From the NCBI GenBank assembly GCA_947581865.1, contig CANPWA010000008.1, positions 1 through 64,000 on the forward strand: a stretch of DNA of 64,000 nucleotides, given 5' to 3'. A program made the position numbers and the translations under genes. Positions within the stretch are counted from its first letter, which is position 1; each line of letters opens with the position of its first letter. Below the pieces are notes generated by a model. The model ran no database searches, was not told where the DNA came from, and was given only the letters and a program-made list of their open reading frames with translations. Source of the stretch: an uncultured Acetatifactor sp. (GTDB lineage: Bacteria; Bacillota; Clostridia; Lachnospirales; Lachnospiraceae). This document shows positions 34,961 through 43,938 of this stretch, piece by piece.

Positions 34961-37900
34961 TTAAAGCCGGCTTTCGTTGCCGGCAAGATCAAACAGGCTG
35001 ATCTGATTGGTCTCGGGCAGATCGCCCAGCAGCCCCAGCGCGGTCATCTGATCCGTTATGGTCTGGGAAGCCTTCGTCCGTTCCCGGAAATCTTCCTTGG
35101 ACAGGAAGGGCCCGTTTTTTGCCGCCTCCACGATCCCGTCCGCCACTTTATCCCCCAGCCCGGCGATACTGCTCAGGGAGGGCATGAGCCTGCCGTCTAT
35201 GATCTGGAACTCCCTGGATTTGGCACGGAAGATATCGATGGGCATAAACTCGAACCCCCGGGCGTACATCTCCTGCACAATGCGCATATCGCCATACGCC
35301 TCTTTCTCTTTGTTGCTCAGGCTGTCCTGACGGCGCTTGTAATCCGCCATGATATCCTCCAGATGTTTCTGTCCGCGGCACATGGTCTCATAGGAAAATG
35401 CCTTCGCGCGGATACTGAAGAACGCCCCGTAATACGCCAGCGGATAATTGATCTTGCAGTAGGCTATGCGCCATGCCATCATGACATACGCCGCGGCGTG
35501 CGCCTTGGGGAACATATACATGATCTTCTGGCAGGATTCCACATACCACTTGGGGACATCATGGGCAAGCATGTCTTCCTTCCACTCATCCCACTGGGCG
35601 CATTTCTTCTTCGCCACCATGCCCTTTCTCACCGCCTCCATGATCTTAAAGGATTTCTCCGGCTCCACCCCCTTGCCGATCAGATAGGTCATAATATCGT
35701 CACGGGTACAGATGGCGGTGGAGATCGTGGCAGTACCGCTCTTGATCAGATCCTGGGCGTTGCCCACCCACACGTCGGTCCCATGGGCAAGCCCCGCGAT
35801 GCGCACCAGATCGGAAAAACTGGAGGGCGCCGCCTCGATCACCATCTGCATGGCAAAATCCGTTCCAAACTCCGGGATCCCCAAAGCTCCCAGGAGGGTT
35901 CCGCCGATCTGATCCGGAGTGATCCCCAGGGCGTCCGTGTTCTGAAACAGGCTCATCACACCCTTGTCATCCAGAGGGATCGTGGTGGGATCCACCCCCG
36001 TCATATCCTGCAGCATACGGATCATGGTGGGATCATCGTGTCCCAGAATATCCAGCTTCAACAAGTTGTGGTCAATGGAATGATAGTCAAAATGCGTGGT
36101 GATGATGCTGGTCTCCATGTCATTGGCGGGATGCTGCACGGGAGTGAAGGAGTTGATGTCCTGCCCAATGGGAAGCACCACGATGCCGCCGGGATGCTGC
36201 CCCGTACTCCTGCGCACGCCGGTACATCCCACCGTGATACGGTTGATCTCACTGATGCGCTTGTGCTGCCCTCTCTCTTCGAAATAGTTTTTCACAAAGC
36301 CAAACGCGGTCTTATCTGCCAGCGTGGCGATCGTCCCGGCGCGGAATGTCTGTCCCGCCCCGAAGATCACCTCCGTATATTTATGTGCCTTGGACTGATA
36401 TTCCCCGGAAAAGTTCAGGTCGATATCCGGCTCCTTATCCCCCTTGAATCCCAGGAAAGTCTCAAAGGGAATGTCAAACCCGTCCTTGTGGAGAGGAGCC
36501 CCGCACACAGGGCAGTTTCTGTCCGGCATATCCACCCCTGCCCTGCCCGCATAGGCTTTTACTTCGTCACTGTCAAAGTCCACAAAGTGACATTCGCTGC
36601 AATAATAATGAGGGCTCAGGGGATTGACCTCCGTGATCCCCGCCATGGTGGCGACAAAGGAACTGCCCACAGAGCCCCGCGATCCCACCAGATAACCGTC
36701 CTCCACGGATTTCCACACAAGCTTCTGGGCAATGATATACATCACTGCAAACCCGTTTCCGATGATGGAATTTAACTCCCTCTCCAGACGCGCCTCCACA
36801 ATTTCCGGCAGATCGTCTCCGTAGATCTCGTGCGCCCGGTTATAGCAGATCGACCTCAAAGTTTTGTCGCTGTCCTCGATCACGGGGGGACATTTGTCGG
36901 GGCGCACCGGCGAGATGCACTCCACCATATCCGCGATCATATTAGTGTTTGTTATGACAACCTCCCTCGCCTTGTCACTGCCCAGATAGGCGAATTCCTC
37001 CAGCATTTCCTCTGTGGTGTGAAGATACAGGGGCGCCTGAGTGTCCGCATCCTCGAAGCCCCTTCCGGCCATAATGATGCGGCGGTATATCTCATCTCCG
37101 GGATCCAGAAAATGCACGTCACAGGTGGCGACCACAGGCTTGTGAAACTGCTCTCCCAGCGCCACTACCTTCCGGTTGAGATTGCGGATGTCCTCCTCGG
37201 AATGAATCTCCCGGAAACGATCGGACAGGATCATAAAAGCATTATTGCCCACCGGCTGTATCTCCAGATAATCATAAAAGTTTACCAGCCGGGCGATCTG
37301 GATATCCGACTGCCCGTCCACCAGCGCGCGGTAGAGTTCCCCCGCCTCGCAGGCGCTTCCCAGGATCAGCCCCTCCCGATATTTCTCCACCAGGCTTTTG
37401 GGGATACGGGGATGACGGTTGTGGAAATAGGTCAGGTGGGATTCGGTGATCAGGCGGTACAGATTGATGCGCCCCAGATCATTCTTCGCCAGAATGACAG
37501 CGTGATAAGAGGGGAGCTTCTGCACCAGCTCCACGCTCTCCGTCCCCAGCGCATTCAGCCCCGCCAGCGAATCGATCTGCCGTTCTTTGAGCATCTCAAT
37601 GAATTTGACGAAAATCTGCGCCGTACACTCTGCGTCATCCACTGCCCGGTGATGATTTTCCAAAGAGATCTTCAGGGTTTTTGCCACCGCATCCAGCGTA
37701 TGCTTCGCCTGGTTCGGGAGCAGGATACGCGCCGTGTTCATGGTGTCCACATAGGTAAACTCCTGCGAATACCCCAGACGCCTGCAGTTTTCCATGATGA
37801 AACTCATGTCAAAACCGGCGTTGTGCGCCACCAGGACACATCCCCGGCAAAATTCCAGAAACCCCGGCAGGATCTCCTCGATGCCGGCATATTCCATCAC

Positions 37901-39586
37901 CATGTCATCCCGGATGCCTGTCAGATTCTCAATCTCAAAAGGAATGGGCACCTGAGGATTGACAAAGGTGGAAAAGCGCTCCTCAATGGTCCCTCCGCGG
38001 ACTTTCACCGCACCGATCTCAATGATGCGGCTGCTCACCGGGGAAAATCCCGTGGTCTCAATATCAAAGACCACAAAATCATCCTGCAGCGTCTGCCCCC
38101 GGTCATTGACAACGATCTCTTTGAGATCATCCACAAGATATGCCTCGACTCCGTAGAGGATCTTGAAAAAATCCTGCCTGTCCGGATTTTCCTCCCCCGC
38201 TTCCCTGCGTTTTTTCTTCTCGTCCTTCCAGAGATCCTCCCACACATGATTGGCGTCGGTAAAACCCTGCACCACGCCGTGATCCGTGATCGCGATGGCG
38301 CGGTGTCCCCATTTGTAAGCGCGCTTTACAATATCCGCCGCCTCCGAAACGCCGTCAAAATCGCTCATCTTGGTATGGCAGTGCAGCTCCACCCGCCTGT
38401 GGGGCGCGGTGTCCACACGTTTCACTGTAAAATCTGGAATCTTCTTGATCCCTGCGATGGAGCCCAGCGTCAATTCATGGTCAAATTTATCCACCATGCT
38501 GATCCCCTTGGCTTTGATAAACGTGCCCGGCTTAAGACCGTCCATGACTTCTTCCGCCTGGTCGCTGCCCACGAACAGTTTCAACGTCAAAGTGTCCGTA
38601 AAATCCGTGACATCGAAAATGACGATGGACTTGTCGTTCTTGATATCTCTCTTATTCAGATTGATGATCCTGCCGCGGATGACCACCTCGCCCATCTCGC
38701 CCACAAGCTCTTCCAAACGCATAGCGTCTTCTTCCACATCCCTGCCGTAGATCACATCCGGATTGTCACTCCTGCGCACACTGCGGCTGCCTCCGCGATA
38801 GGCATCGGTCTTCCCGGCCGGCGCGGCTCCCTCTTTGGGCTTTCCGTTTTTCTCTTTAAACTTTTCGTTTTTCTCTTTGAGCTTTTCGTTTTTCTCTTTG
38901 AGCTTTTCGTTTTTCTCTTTGGGCTTTCCGCTTTCCGCACCAAAGGGCTCACCGCTGTCGGCGCCCGCATCTACAAAGCGCTCTCCCGCATCCCCGGAGG
39001 GCTGTCTGTGGAGTCTTTCCGTGATCTCCTGTACTTTCAGCTTCAGGCGCAGCTCGTTTTCCCCGCCGAATCTGTCCTCATCGGCCGGTCGGTACTCTGC
39101 CTTCACTTCCACCGCAAACCCGCACCGCTCCACAAGGATCTTCTCCAGGATGCGCACCAGTTCCTCCTCCTTGCTGCGCACCGGCACCGTATCCTCCATG
39201 GTCAGCACCACCGTCTTTTCGTCCGGGCAGCTGACCTGGGCAGTTTTGAAGGCATTGTATAGGATATGGTTATATTCCCTGAGCTCTAACAGGATACTCT
39301 CCCGGTACAGCTTTAGAAACTTCCGGGGATCATACTGGGAGGAGAGCATGAAACGCTCATATATTTTTACGTTCATCTGCGCCTGCGCAAAAAACTGCCG
39401 CAGGATCTGCCTCTCCACTTCCATGATATCCTGTTTATAGATCAAATGAGCGCTGGAGAGATAAATGCGCAGAAGATCCCTGCTTTTGGTGGTCACGATT
39501 TTTTCCACCCGGGTCTGCGACATGATATCCTTCAACGTCCCGTTTAGTTCCAGCGTGGGAAATACCTCAAAAAATTCCTTGCTCAT
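34961..39586 (-). CDS. polC: DNA polymerase III alpha subunit, PolC type
   Basis: PolC is the Gram-positive replicative polymerase with built-in proofreading. The 1541 residues have the usual order: N-terminal domain, OB fold (about 285-380, VIRGRIINLNKRDIKNDKSI), PHP domain split around the exonuclease (HCHTKMSDFDG ... AITDHGV), DEDD exonuclease starting FVVFDIETTGF, then polymerase palm and fingers with SRGSVGSSFVA and GFKGDKEPDIDLNFSG. The start overlaps the ispG stop as ATGA (39586); a TTG two codons earlier is possible. A Lys/Glu/Asn tandem repeat lies in the linker near residues 215-265. Confidence 0.97.
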   Translation of the reverse strand: MSKEFFEVFPTLELNGTLKDIMSQTRVEKIVTTKSRDLLRIYLSSAHLIYKQDIMEVERQILRQFFAQAQMNVKIYERFMLSSQYDPRKFLKLYRESILLELREYNHILYNAFKTAQVSCPDEKTVVLTMEDTVPVRSKEEELVRILEKILVERCGFAVEVKAEYRPADEDRFGGENELRLKLKVQEITERLHRQPSGDAGERFVDAGADSGEPFGAESGKPKEKNEKLKEKNEKLKEKNEKFKEKNGKPKEGAAPAGKTDAYRGGSRSVRRSDNPDVIYGRDVEEDAMRLEELVGEMGEVVIRGRIINLNKRDIKNDKSIVIFDVTDFTDTLTLKLFVGSDQAEEVMDGLKPGTFIKAKGISMVDKFDHELTLGSIAGIKKIPDFTVKRVDTAPHRRVELHCHTKMSDFDGVSEAADIVKRAYKWGHRAIAITDHGVVQGFTDANHVWEDLWKDEKKKRREAGEENPDRQDFFKILYGVEAYLVDDLKEIVVNDRGQTLQDDFVVFDIETTGFSPVSSRIIEIGAVKVRGGTIEERFSTFVNPQVPIPFEIENLTGIRDDMVMEYAGIEEILPGFLEFCRGCVLVAHNAGFDMSFIMENCRRLGYSQEFTYVDTMNTARILLPNQAKHTLDAVAKTLKISLENHHRAVDDAECTAQIFVKFIEMLKERQIDSLAGLNALGTESVELVQKLPSYHAVILAKNDLGRINLYRLITESHLTYFHNRHPRIPKSLVEKYREGLILGSACEAGELYRALVDGQSDIQIARLVNFYDYLEIQPVGNNAFMILSDRFREIHSEEDIRNLNRKVVALGEQFHKPVVATCDVHFLDPGDEIYRRIIMAGRGFEDADTQAPLYLHTTEEMLEEFAYLGSDKAREVVITNTNMIADMVECISPVRPDKCPPVIEDSDKTLRSICYNRAHEIYGDDLPEIVEARLERELNSIIGNGFAVMYIIAQKLVWKSVEDGYLVGSRGSVGSSFVATMAGITEVNPLSPHYYCSECHFVDFDSDEVKAYAGRAGVDMPDRNCPVCGAPLHKDGFDIPFETFLGFKGDKEPDIDLNFSGEYQSKAHKYTEVIFGAGQTFRAGTIATLADKTAFGFVKNYFEERGQHKRISEINRITVGCTGVRRSTGQHPGGIVVLPIGQDINSFTPVQHPANDMETSIITTHFDYHSIDHNLLKLDILGHDDPTMIRMLQDMTGVDPTTIPLDDKGVMSLFQNTDALGITPDQIGGTLLGALGIPEFGTDFAMQMVIEAAPSSFSDLVRIAGLAHGTDVWVGNAQDLIKSGTATISTAICTRDDIMTYLIGKGVEPEKSFKIMEAVRKGMVAKKKCAQWDEWKEDMLAHDVPKWYVESCQKIMYMFPKAHAAAYVMMAWRIAYCKINYPLAYYGAFFSIRAKAFSYETMCRGQKHLEDIMADYKRRQDSLSNKEKEAYGDMRIVQEMYARGFEFMPIDIFRAKSREFQIIDGRLMPSLSSIAGLGDKVADGIVEAAKNGPFLSKEDFRERTKASQTITDQMTALGLLGDLPETNQISLFDLAGNESRL
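38837..38935 (-). repeat. 21-bp repeat inside polC encoding EKNEKLK units
   Basis: About four tandem 21-bp units encode heptads of the type EKNEKLK, EKNEKFK and EKNGKPK in the linker before the OB fold. Units are in frame and near-identical, so they look recently duplicated. Confidence 0.9.
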
Positions 39587-40683
39587 ACCCAATGATCCAG
39601 CTCTTCCTTCAACGCCGTAAGCAATTCCTTCTCGGGGATCTTACGGATGATTTCTCCATGTTTGATCAACAGCCCCTCACCGATGCCGCCGGCGATCCCC
39701 AGATCCGCCTCCCTGGCCTCGCCGGGTCCGTTTACCACGCAGCCCATCACCGCTACCTTAATGTCCAGAGGATAATCTTCCACCAGCTTCTCCACCCGGG
39801 CAGCCAGTCCGATCAGATCGATCTGCGTCCTTCCGCAGGTGGGGCAGGAAACCACCTCGATCCCGCCCTTTCGCAGCCCCAGCGTGCGCAGTATCAGCCT
39901 GGCGGATCTGATCTCCTCCACCGGATCCCCCGTGAGGGAAACCCGGACGGTATCCCCGATCCCCTGCCCCAGGATCATGCCCAGCCCCAGCGCGGATTTG
40001 ATATTTCCGCTCTGCACCGTGCCCGACTCCGTGATCCCCACATGGATGGGATATGCCGTCTTCTCTTTCTTCAGGGCATCCGCCAAAAGCTCATGGGCTG
40101 CCACGCACATAAGCACATTGGAGGATTTGATGCTGATGACCATCTGATCGTAACCCATGTCCTCGATGAGACGGACCTTGTCCAGCGCGCTCTCCACCAG
40201 CCCTTCTGCCGTGACGCCTCCGTATTTTTCCAGCAGAGGTTTTTCCAGAGAACCGCTGTTGACGCCCACGCGGATGGGGATACCGCGCTGCTTTGCCGCG
40301 TCCACCACAGCCCTCACCTTATCCGGGCTGCCGATATTTCCGGGATTGATCCGGATCTTATCTGCCCCGTTCTCGATGGCGGCGATCGCCATGCGGTAAT
40401 CAAAATGAATATCCGCCACCAGCGGGATATGGATCTGTTGTTTGATCTCTTTTAACGCCCGCGCCGCCTCCGGCGTCGGCACGGTACAGCGTATGATCTC
40501 ACAGCCCGCCTGCTCAAGCGCATGGATCTGGACCACTGTAGCCTCCACATCCTCCGTCTTCGTGTTGGTCATGGACTGGATGAGCACGGGGCTGCCGCCG
40601 CCGATCCACCGGTCCCCGATCCGGATCTTTTTGGTGACGGTGCGGAACAAAACACCCGCATCCGTGATGATATGTCCTGACAT
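39583..40683 (-). CDS. ispG: 4-hydroxy-3-methylbut-2-enyl diphosphate synthase
   Basis: IspG (GcpE) is the 4Fe-4S enzyme of the MEP isoprenoid pathway. The ATG at 40683 (MSGHIITDAGVLFR) has GGGAGGAG seven bases upstream and gives 366 residues; a longer frame upstream lacks support. The TIM-barrel start (GGSPVLIQSMTNTKT) and the cluster-binding Cys residues (CPTCGRTQ and VMGCVVNGPGEA) are intact. It is translationally coupled to polC, a pairing common in Clostridia. Confidence 0.96.
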   Translation of the reverse strand: MSGHIITDAGVLFRTVTKKIRIGDRWIGGGSPVLIQSMTNTKTEDVEATVVQIHALEQAGCEIIRCTVPTPEAARALKEIKQQIHIPLVADIHFDYRMAIAAIENGADKIRINPGNIGSPDKVRAVVDAAKQRGIPIRVGVNSGSLEKPLLEKYGGVTAEGLVESALDKVRLIEDMGYDQMVISIKSSNVLMCVAAHELLADALKKEKTAYPIHVGITESGTVQSGNIKSALGLGMILGQGIGDTVRVSLTGDPVEEIRSARLILRTLGLRKGGIEVVSCPTCGRTQIDLIGLAARVEKLVEDYPLDIKVAVMGCVVNGPGEAREADLGIAGGIGEGLLIKHGEIIRKIPEKELLTALKEELDHWV

Positions 40684-40777
40684 AATCTTTCTCCTCCCTG
40701 CGGTTTCCCGCGGTGAAAAAATTTTCCATATGTCCATTGTACTATGTTTTCCGCAAATTCTCAATGCGAAACCGGAA

Positions 40778-40835
40778 TTTCTTTCTGCCTGCAGGATTTC
40801 TTTCCGCCTGCAGGGCTTCTTTCTGCCTGCAGGGA
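40778..40835 (-). repeat. Three tandem copies of a 19-20-bp CTGCAG-containing repeat
   Basis: Units at 40778-40796, 40797-40816 and 40817-40835 follow TTTCTTTCTGCCTGCAGGA with few changes. They fill the gap between dprA (which ends at 40838) and ispG. The CTGCAG cores are self-complementary, so the RNA could fold, but no terminator T run is present. Confidence 0.88.
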
Positions 40836-40837
40836 TT

Positions 40838-42025
40838 TTATTTTCCCCCTGCCGGATTCAGGGCAAACTGTCCCGGGCTCACCTGCCGGGCGATCCCGCG
40901 GACACACAGCGCCATCAGCCCTGCCGTCAGTTCCGGCAGCGTCCTCTCCCCGGGAAGTCTCGCCCGAATCTGCTCCACGCTCATGGGAGACACATCCAGC
41001 ACCCTGCAGATCGCCCGCTGCCCTTCGTCCTGCCCCGCAGTGTCCCGGCTTTCCTCCTTTCCCCGGGCTTTCACGGAAATCACCCAATTTTCTGCCAGTT
41101 CCTGCAGAAAATCCTCCGGGTCCAGAAAGACTCCCGCCCCCTGCCGGATCAGACGGTTGCAGCCGCCGCTGAGTCTGTCCGTCACTCTCCCGGGAACCGC
41201 ATACACCTCCCGCCCCTGTTCCAGCGCCATATCCACGGTGATGAGCGTTCCGCTCTTGTCCCCTGCCTCTACCACAACGACCGCGTCTGCCAGACCGCTC
41301 ACGATCCGGTTGCGGGGAGGAAAATGCCCGGGTCTGGGCTCCGTGCCGGGAGGATAGGCGGACAAAAGCCCGCCCCTTTCACACAGGCTTTCATACAATT
41401 CCCGGTTGGAAGCCGGATAGCAGATATCCACTCCGCAGCCCAGGACTCCGAAGGAAGCCCCTCCTGCCCGCAGGGCAGCCGCCTGACTGATCCCATCGAT
41501 CCCCCGGGCCATACCGCTGATCACCTGCACCCCCATGGCTCCAAGACTTTTTCCGATTTCCCCTGCGACAAACTCCCCGTAACCGGAACAATCCCTCGCG
41601 CCGATCACTGCCACCGCCGGGCGATCCCCGTCGGGAAGCCGTCCCCTGAAAAACATCCCCCAGGGGGCATCCGGGATCTCCCGCAGCCTCCGAGGGTATT
41701 CCGTATCCGGAAGCGCCACAAACCCAATCCCCCTGCGGACCATCTTTTCCCACAGTTCCTCGGGCGTGATCCGTCCGGCGTAATTTCGGATCTGCTCCCT
41801 CTGCCTCTGGCTGAGTACCTGTTTCCACAGTTCCTCCCCCCTGCGGTATATTTCCTCCGGGTCGGGACAGAGCGCCAGCAGTTTCTCCATGGTCCTGCTG
41901 CCGATGCCCGGAACGCAGCACAGCCAGCAGGCATAGATCTTTTTCGTGCCGTTCCTATCCTCCCGCTCCTCTTTTCTCTGCTCCTCTTTCCTCTGCTCTT
42001 CTTTCCTCTGCTCTTCTTTTTCCAT
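40838..42025 (-). CDS. dprA: DNA-processing protein DprA
   Basis: DprA loads RecA on incoming single-stranded DNA during natural transformation. After a helical N-terminal domain (about 30-100), the Rossmann-like core (about 130-340) shows GARDCSGYGEFVAGEIGK, SGMARGIDGISQAAAL, GCGVDICYPASN, PRNRIVSGLADAVVVVEA and SGTLITVDMALEQGR; a winged-helix-like tail follows. The first 20 residues are a run of EEQRK repeats (15-bp DNA units) unusual for the family, so the true start could lie after them. It follows yifB by 54 bp, a typical competence pair. Confidence 0.94.
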   Translation of the reverse strand: MEKEEQRKEEQRKEEQRKEEREDRNGTKKIYACWLCCVPGIGSRTMEKLLALCPDPEEIYRRGEELWKQVLSQRQREQIRNYAGRITPEELWEKMVRRGIGFVALPDTEYPRRLREIPDAPWGMFFRGRLPDGDRPAVAVIGARDCSGYGEFVAGEIGKSLGAMGVQVISGMARGIDGISQAAALRAGGASFGVLGCGVDICYPASNRELYESLCERGGLLSAYPPGTEPRPGHFPPRNRIVSGLADAVVVVEAGDKSGTLITVDMALEQGREVYAVPGRVTDRLSGGCNRLIRQGAGVFLDPEDFLQELAENWVISVKARGKEESRDTAGQDEGQRAICRVLDVSPMSVEQIRARLPGERTLPELTAGLMALCVRGIARQVSPGQFALNPAGGK

Positions 42026-42079
42026 TGTCCTCCCCTTTGTCTCCCGGCGGTTCTTTCCGCATTCCGCCGTCTTTGCAGG

Positions 42080-43627
42080 TCAGCTTCCGGACACCATCTG
42101 TCCCGGCCGGTAAGCCGCCGCCTCCAGCAGATGTTCCTCTCTGATAGCTTCCTCTCCCTCCAGATCCGCGATGGTACGGGCAACACGCAGCATACGGTGA
42201 TATGCCCGCGCCCCCAGCCGGAGATTCTGATACAACTGCTCCACCAGCCGACGCTGTGTCTCTCCCAGGGAACAAAAGCGTTCCATATCCCGGGACAGGA
42301 TATCCGCGTTGAATCGATACTGTGTCCGCGCAAACCGCTCCTGCTGCCTCTTTCTCGCCCGCTCCACCCTGCGCCGGATCTGCCCGCTGGATTCTTCCCC
42401 GTCTGCGCCCCGCAGATCTTCCAACGCCACCGCCTGCAGTTCCACCCACAGATCCACCCGGTCCAGCACAGGGCCCGATATCCTGCTCTGGTACTTCTTG
42501 ATCTGCGATTCCGTACATCTGCAGCGGTTCCGGTCCGGCAGATAACCGCAGGGGCAGGGGTTCATCGCCCCTACCAGCATAAATTTGGCAGGATAGGAGA
42601 TATTGCCCCCCGTCCTGGACAGATGTACCGTATGTTCTTCCAGCGGCTGCCGCATACCGTCTATCACCTCCCGCCCGAATTCCGGCAGCTCATCCAAAAA
42701 CAATACCCCTCCGTGGGCAAGCGAGACCAGTCCCGGTCTCGGGTGCAGCCCCCCGCCGATCAGCGCTGTCCGCGTCACCGTGTGATGAGGGCTTTGAAAC
42801 GGTCTTTGTGCGATCAGGGGGCGCCCCTCCTCCAACAGCCCCGCAACACTGTATATGCCCGTAACTTCCAGGCTTTCTTCCAGGGTCATCTTCGGGAGGA
42901 TCCCGGGAATCCGGCGGGCGATCATCGTCTTCCCCGCTCCCGGAGGTCCTATCATGAGAAGATTGTGAAATCCCGCAGCGGCAATCTCCGCGGCGCGCTT
43001 TGCCATCTGCTGCCCCCGTATTTCGGAAAAATCTTCCGTTGTATATGTGCTGTTCTGAAGGATCCCGAAGGCATCCGCCGACACTGCCGGAAGGATCCGT
43101 TCCCGCTCCTGCCCGCTTTCCTGCTGCAGAAAGGCAAGCACTTCCCCGATATGGGATGCCCCGCGCACGACGATCCCCGGAATGACCGCCCCTTCCGCGG
43201 CATTTGCCGCGGGCAGGATGCACTGGGCAATTCCCGCCTTTGCGGCGGCACGGACCACAGGAAGCGCTCCCCGCACTTTCTTCAGGCTCCCGTCCAGCCC
43301 CAGCTCCCCCAGAAACAAGGTATTTTCCACAGCGCTCCCCGCAAAATAAGCCATGGACTGGAGGATTCCCACGGCAATGGGCAGATCAAACCCCGTCCCC
43401 TCCTTATGCACATCCGCCGGGGCAAGATTGACCGTGATCCGGGACACAGGAAGCGAAAAACCCGCGTTTTTGAGCGCGACCGCCACACGTTCCCGCGACT
43501 CCCGCACCTCACTCCCCAAAGAACCCACCATGGCAAAAGACGGCAGCCCCCTGTCAATATCCACTTCCACCCAGATAAAAGACGCAGCCACCCCCGCCGT
43601 GCCTCCCGATAAAATCTTACAGAACAT
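42080..43627 (-). CDS. YifB/ComM family Mg chelatase-like ATPase
   Basis: The 515-residue AAA+ protein has the N-terminal Lon-like domain (about 20-165), Walker A GPPGAGKTMIARR, Walker B GVLFLDELPEF and the conserved NPCPCGY zinc-like motif. ComM relatives in Gram-negatives are branch-migration helicases in transformation, and the pairing with dprA supports a DNA-uptake role here. It is not a magnesium chelatase of chlorophyll synthesis. Confidence 0.93.
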   Translation of the reverse strand: MFCKILSGGTAGVAASFIWVEVDIDRGLPSFAMVGSLGSEVRESRERVAVALKNAGFSLPVSRITVNLAPADVHKEGTGFDLPIAVGILQSMAYFAGSAVENTLFLGELGLDGSLKKVRGALPVVRAAAKAGIAQCILPAANAAEGAVIPGIVVRGASHIGEVLAFLQQESGQERERILPAVSADAFGILQNSTYTTEDFSEIRGQQMAKRAAEIAAAGFHNLLMIGPPGAGKTMIARRIPGILPKMTLEESLEVTGIYSVAGLLEEGRPLIAQRPFQSPHHTVTRTALIGGGLHPRPGLVSLAHGGVLFLDELPEFGREVIDGMRQPLEEHTVHLSRTGGNISYPAKFMLVGAMNPCPCGYLPDRNRCRCTESQIKKYQSRISGPVLDRVDLWVELQAVALEDLRGADGEESSGQIRRRVERARKRQQERFARTQYRFNADILSRDMERFCSLGETQRRLVEQLYQNLRLGARAYHRMLRVARTIADLEGEEAIREEHLLEAAAYRPGQMVSGS

Positions 43628-43727
43628 TCTTTTCCTCCTGACGCAATAGTTTCAGGGCGGACGACAGGATCTGACCGATCCCCATACAGCCCCAAAAATC
43701 CTCCCTGTATCCGTATGCTATGTTGTT

Positions 43728-43838
43728 GACTGAGATCATAATGGAAAAATCCTTGAAGATTGATGATTGAGATCATAGTGGAAAAATCATTGAAGATCGA
43801 TGACTGAGATTATAATAGAAAAATCATCGAATATAGAA
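43728..43838 (-). repeat. Three 37-bp imperfect direct repeats upstream of yifB
   Basis: Units at 43728-43764, 43765-43801 and 43802-43838 share GAxTGAGATxATAxTxGAAAAATCxTxGAA. The spacing is exactly 37 bp with no unique spacers, so this is tandem duplication rather than CRISPR. Confidence 0.88.
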
Positions 43839-43898
43839 AATCCCTGTGAACAGGATGATAACACGGGCAGCAGAACACTGTCCGACAAAAGAAGCGCT

Positions 43899-43930
43899 GC
43901 CGGCTGCGGAAACACCCTTCCGCAGCCGGT
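43899..43930 (-). terminator. Terminator-like hairpin after pilT
   Basis: CCGGCTGCGG (43900-43909) pairs perfectly with CCGCAGCCGG (43920-43929), extended by A-T pairs, just after the pilT stop. The following minus-strand sequence (CAGCGCTTCTTTTG) is only moderately T-rich, so termination strength is uncertain. Confidence 0.65.
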
Positions 43931-43938
43931 CCGGCATC

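Larger units (their letters stand above)
43628..43938 (-). other. 311-bp intergenic region upstream of yifB
   Basis: This gap holds, in transcription order, the pilT terminator hairpin, three 37-bp imperfect repeats and a leader of about 100 bases ending in AGGAGG before yifB. The repeats contain -10-like hexamers (TATAAT, TATGAT, TATGAT), but none has a credible -35 at 16-18 bases. I see no gene or known RNA element. Confidence 0.6.

Noticed and set aside
34778-39262. Long plus-strand frames (665 and 810 codons) opposite polC
   Set aside because: They are shadows of PolC, caused by its codon bias, with no domain.
40442-43612. A 1056-codon plus-strand frame opposite ispG, dprA and yifB
   Set aside because: Its sequence is the Pro/Arg/His-rich pattern of antisense shadow, and the minus-strand genes are certain.
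43728-43838. CRISPR array
   Set aside because: Repeats are directly abutting and imperfect, with no spacers and no cas genes.
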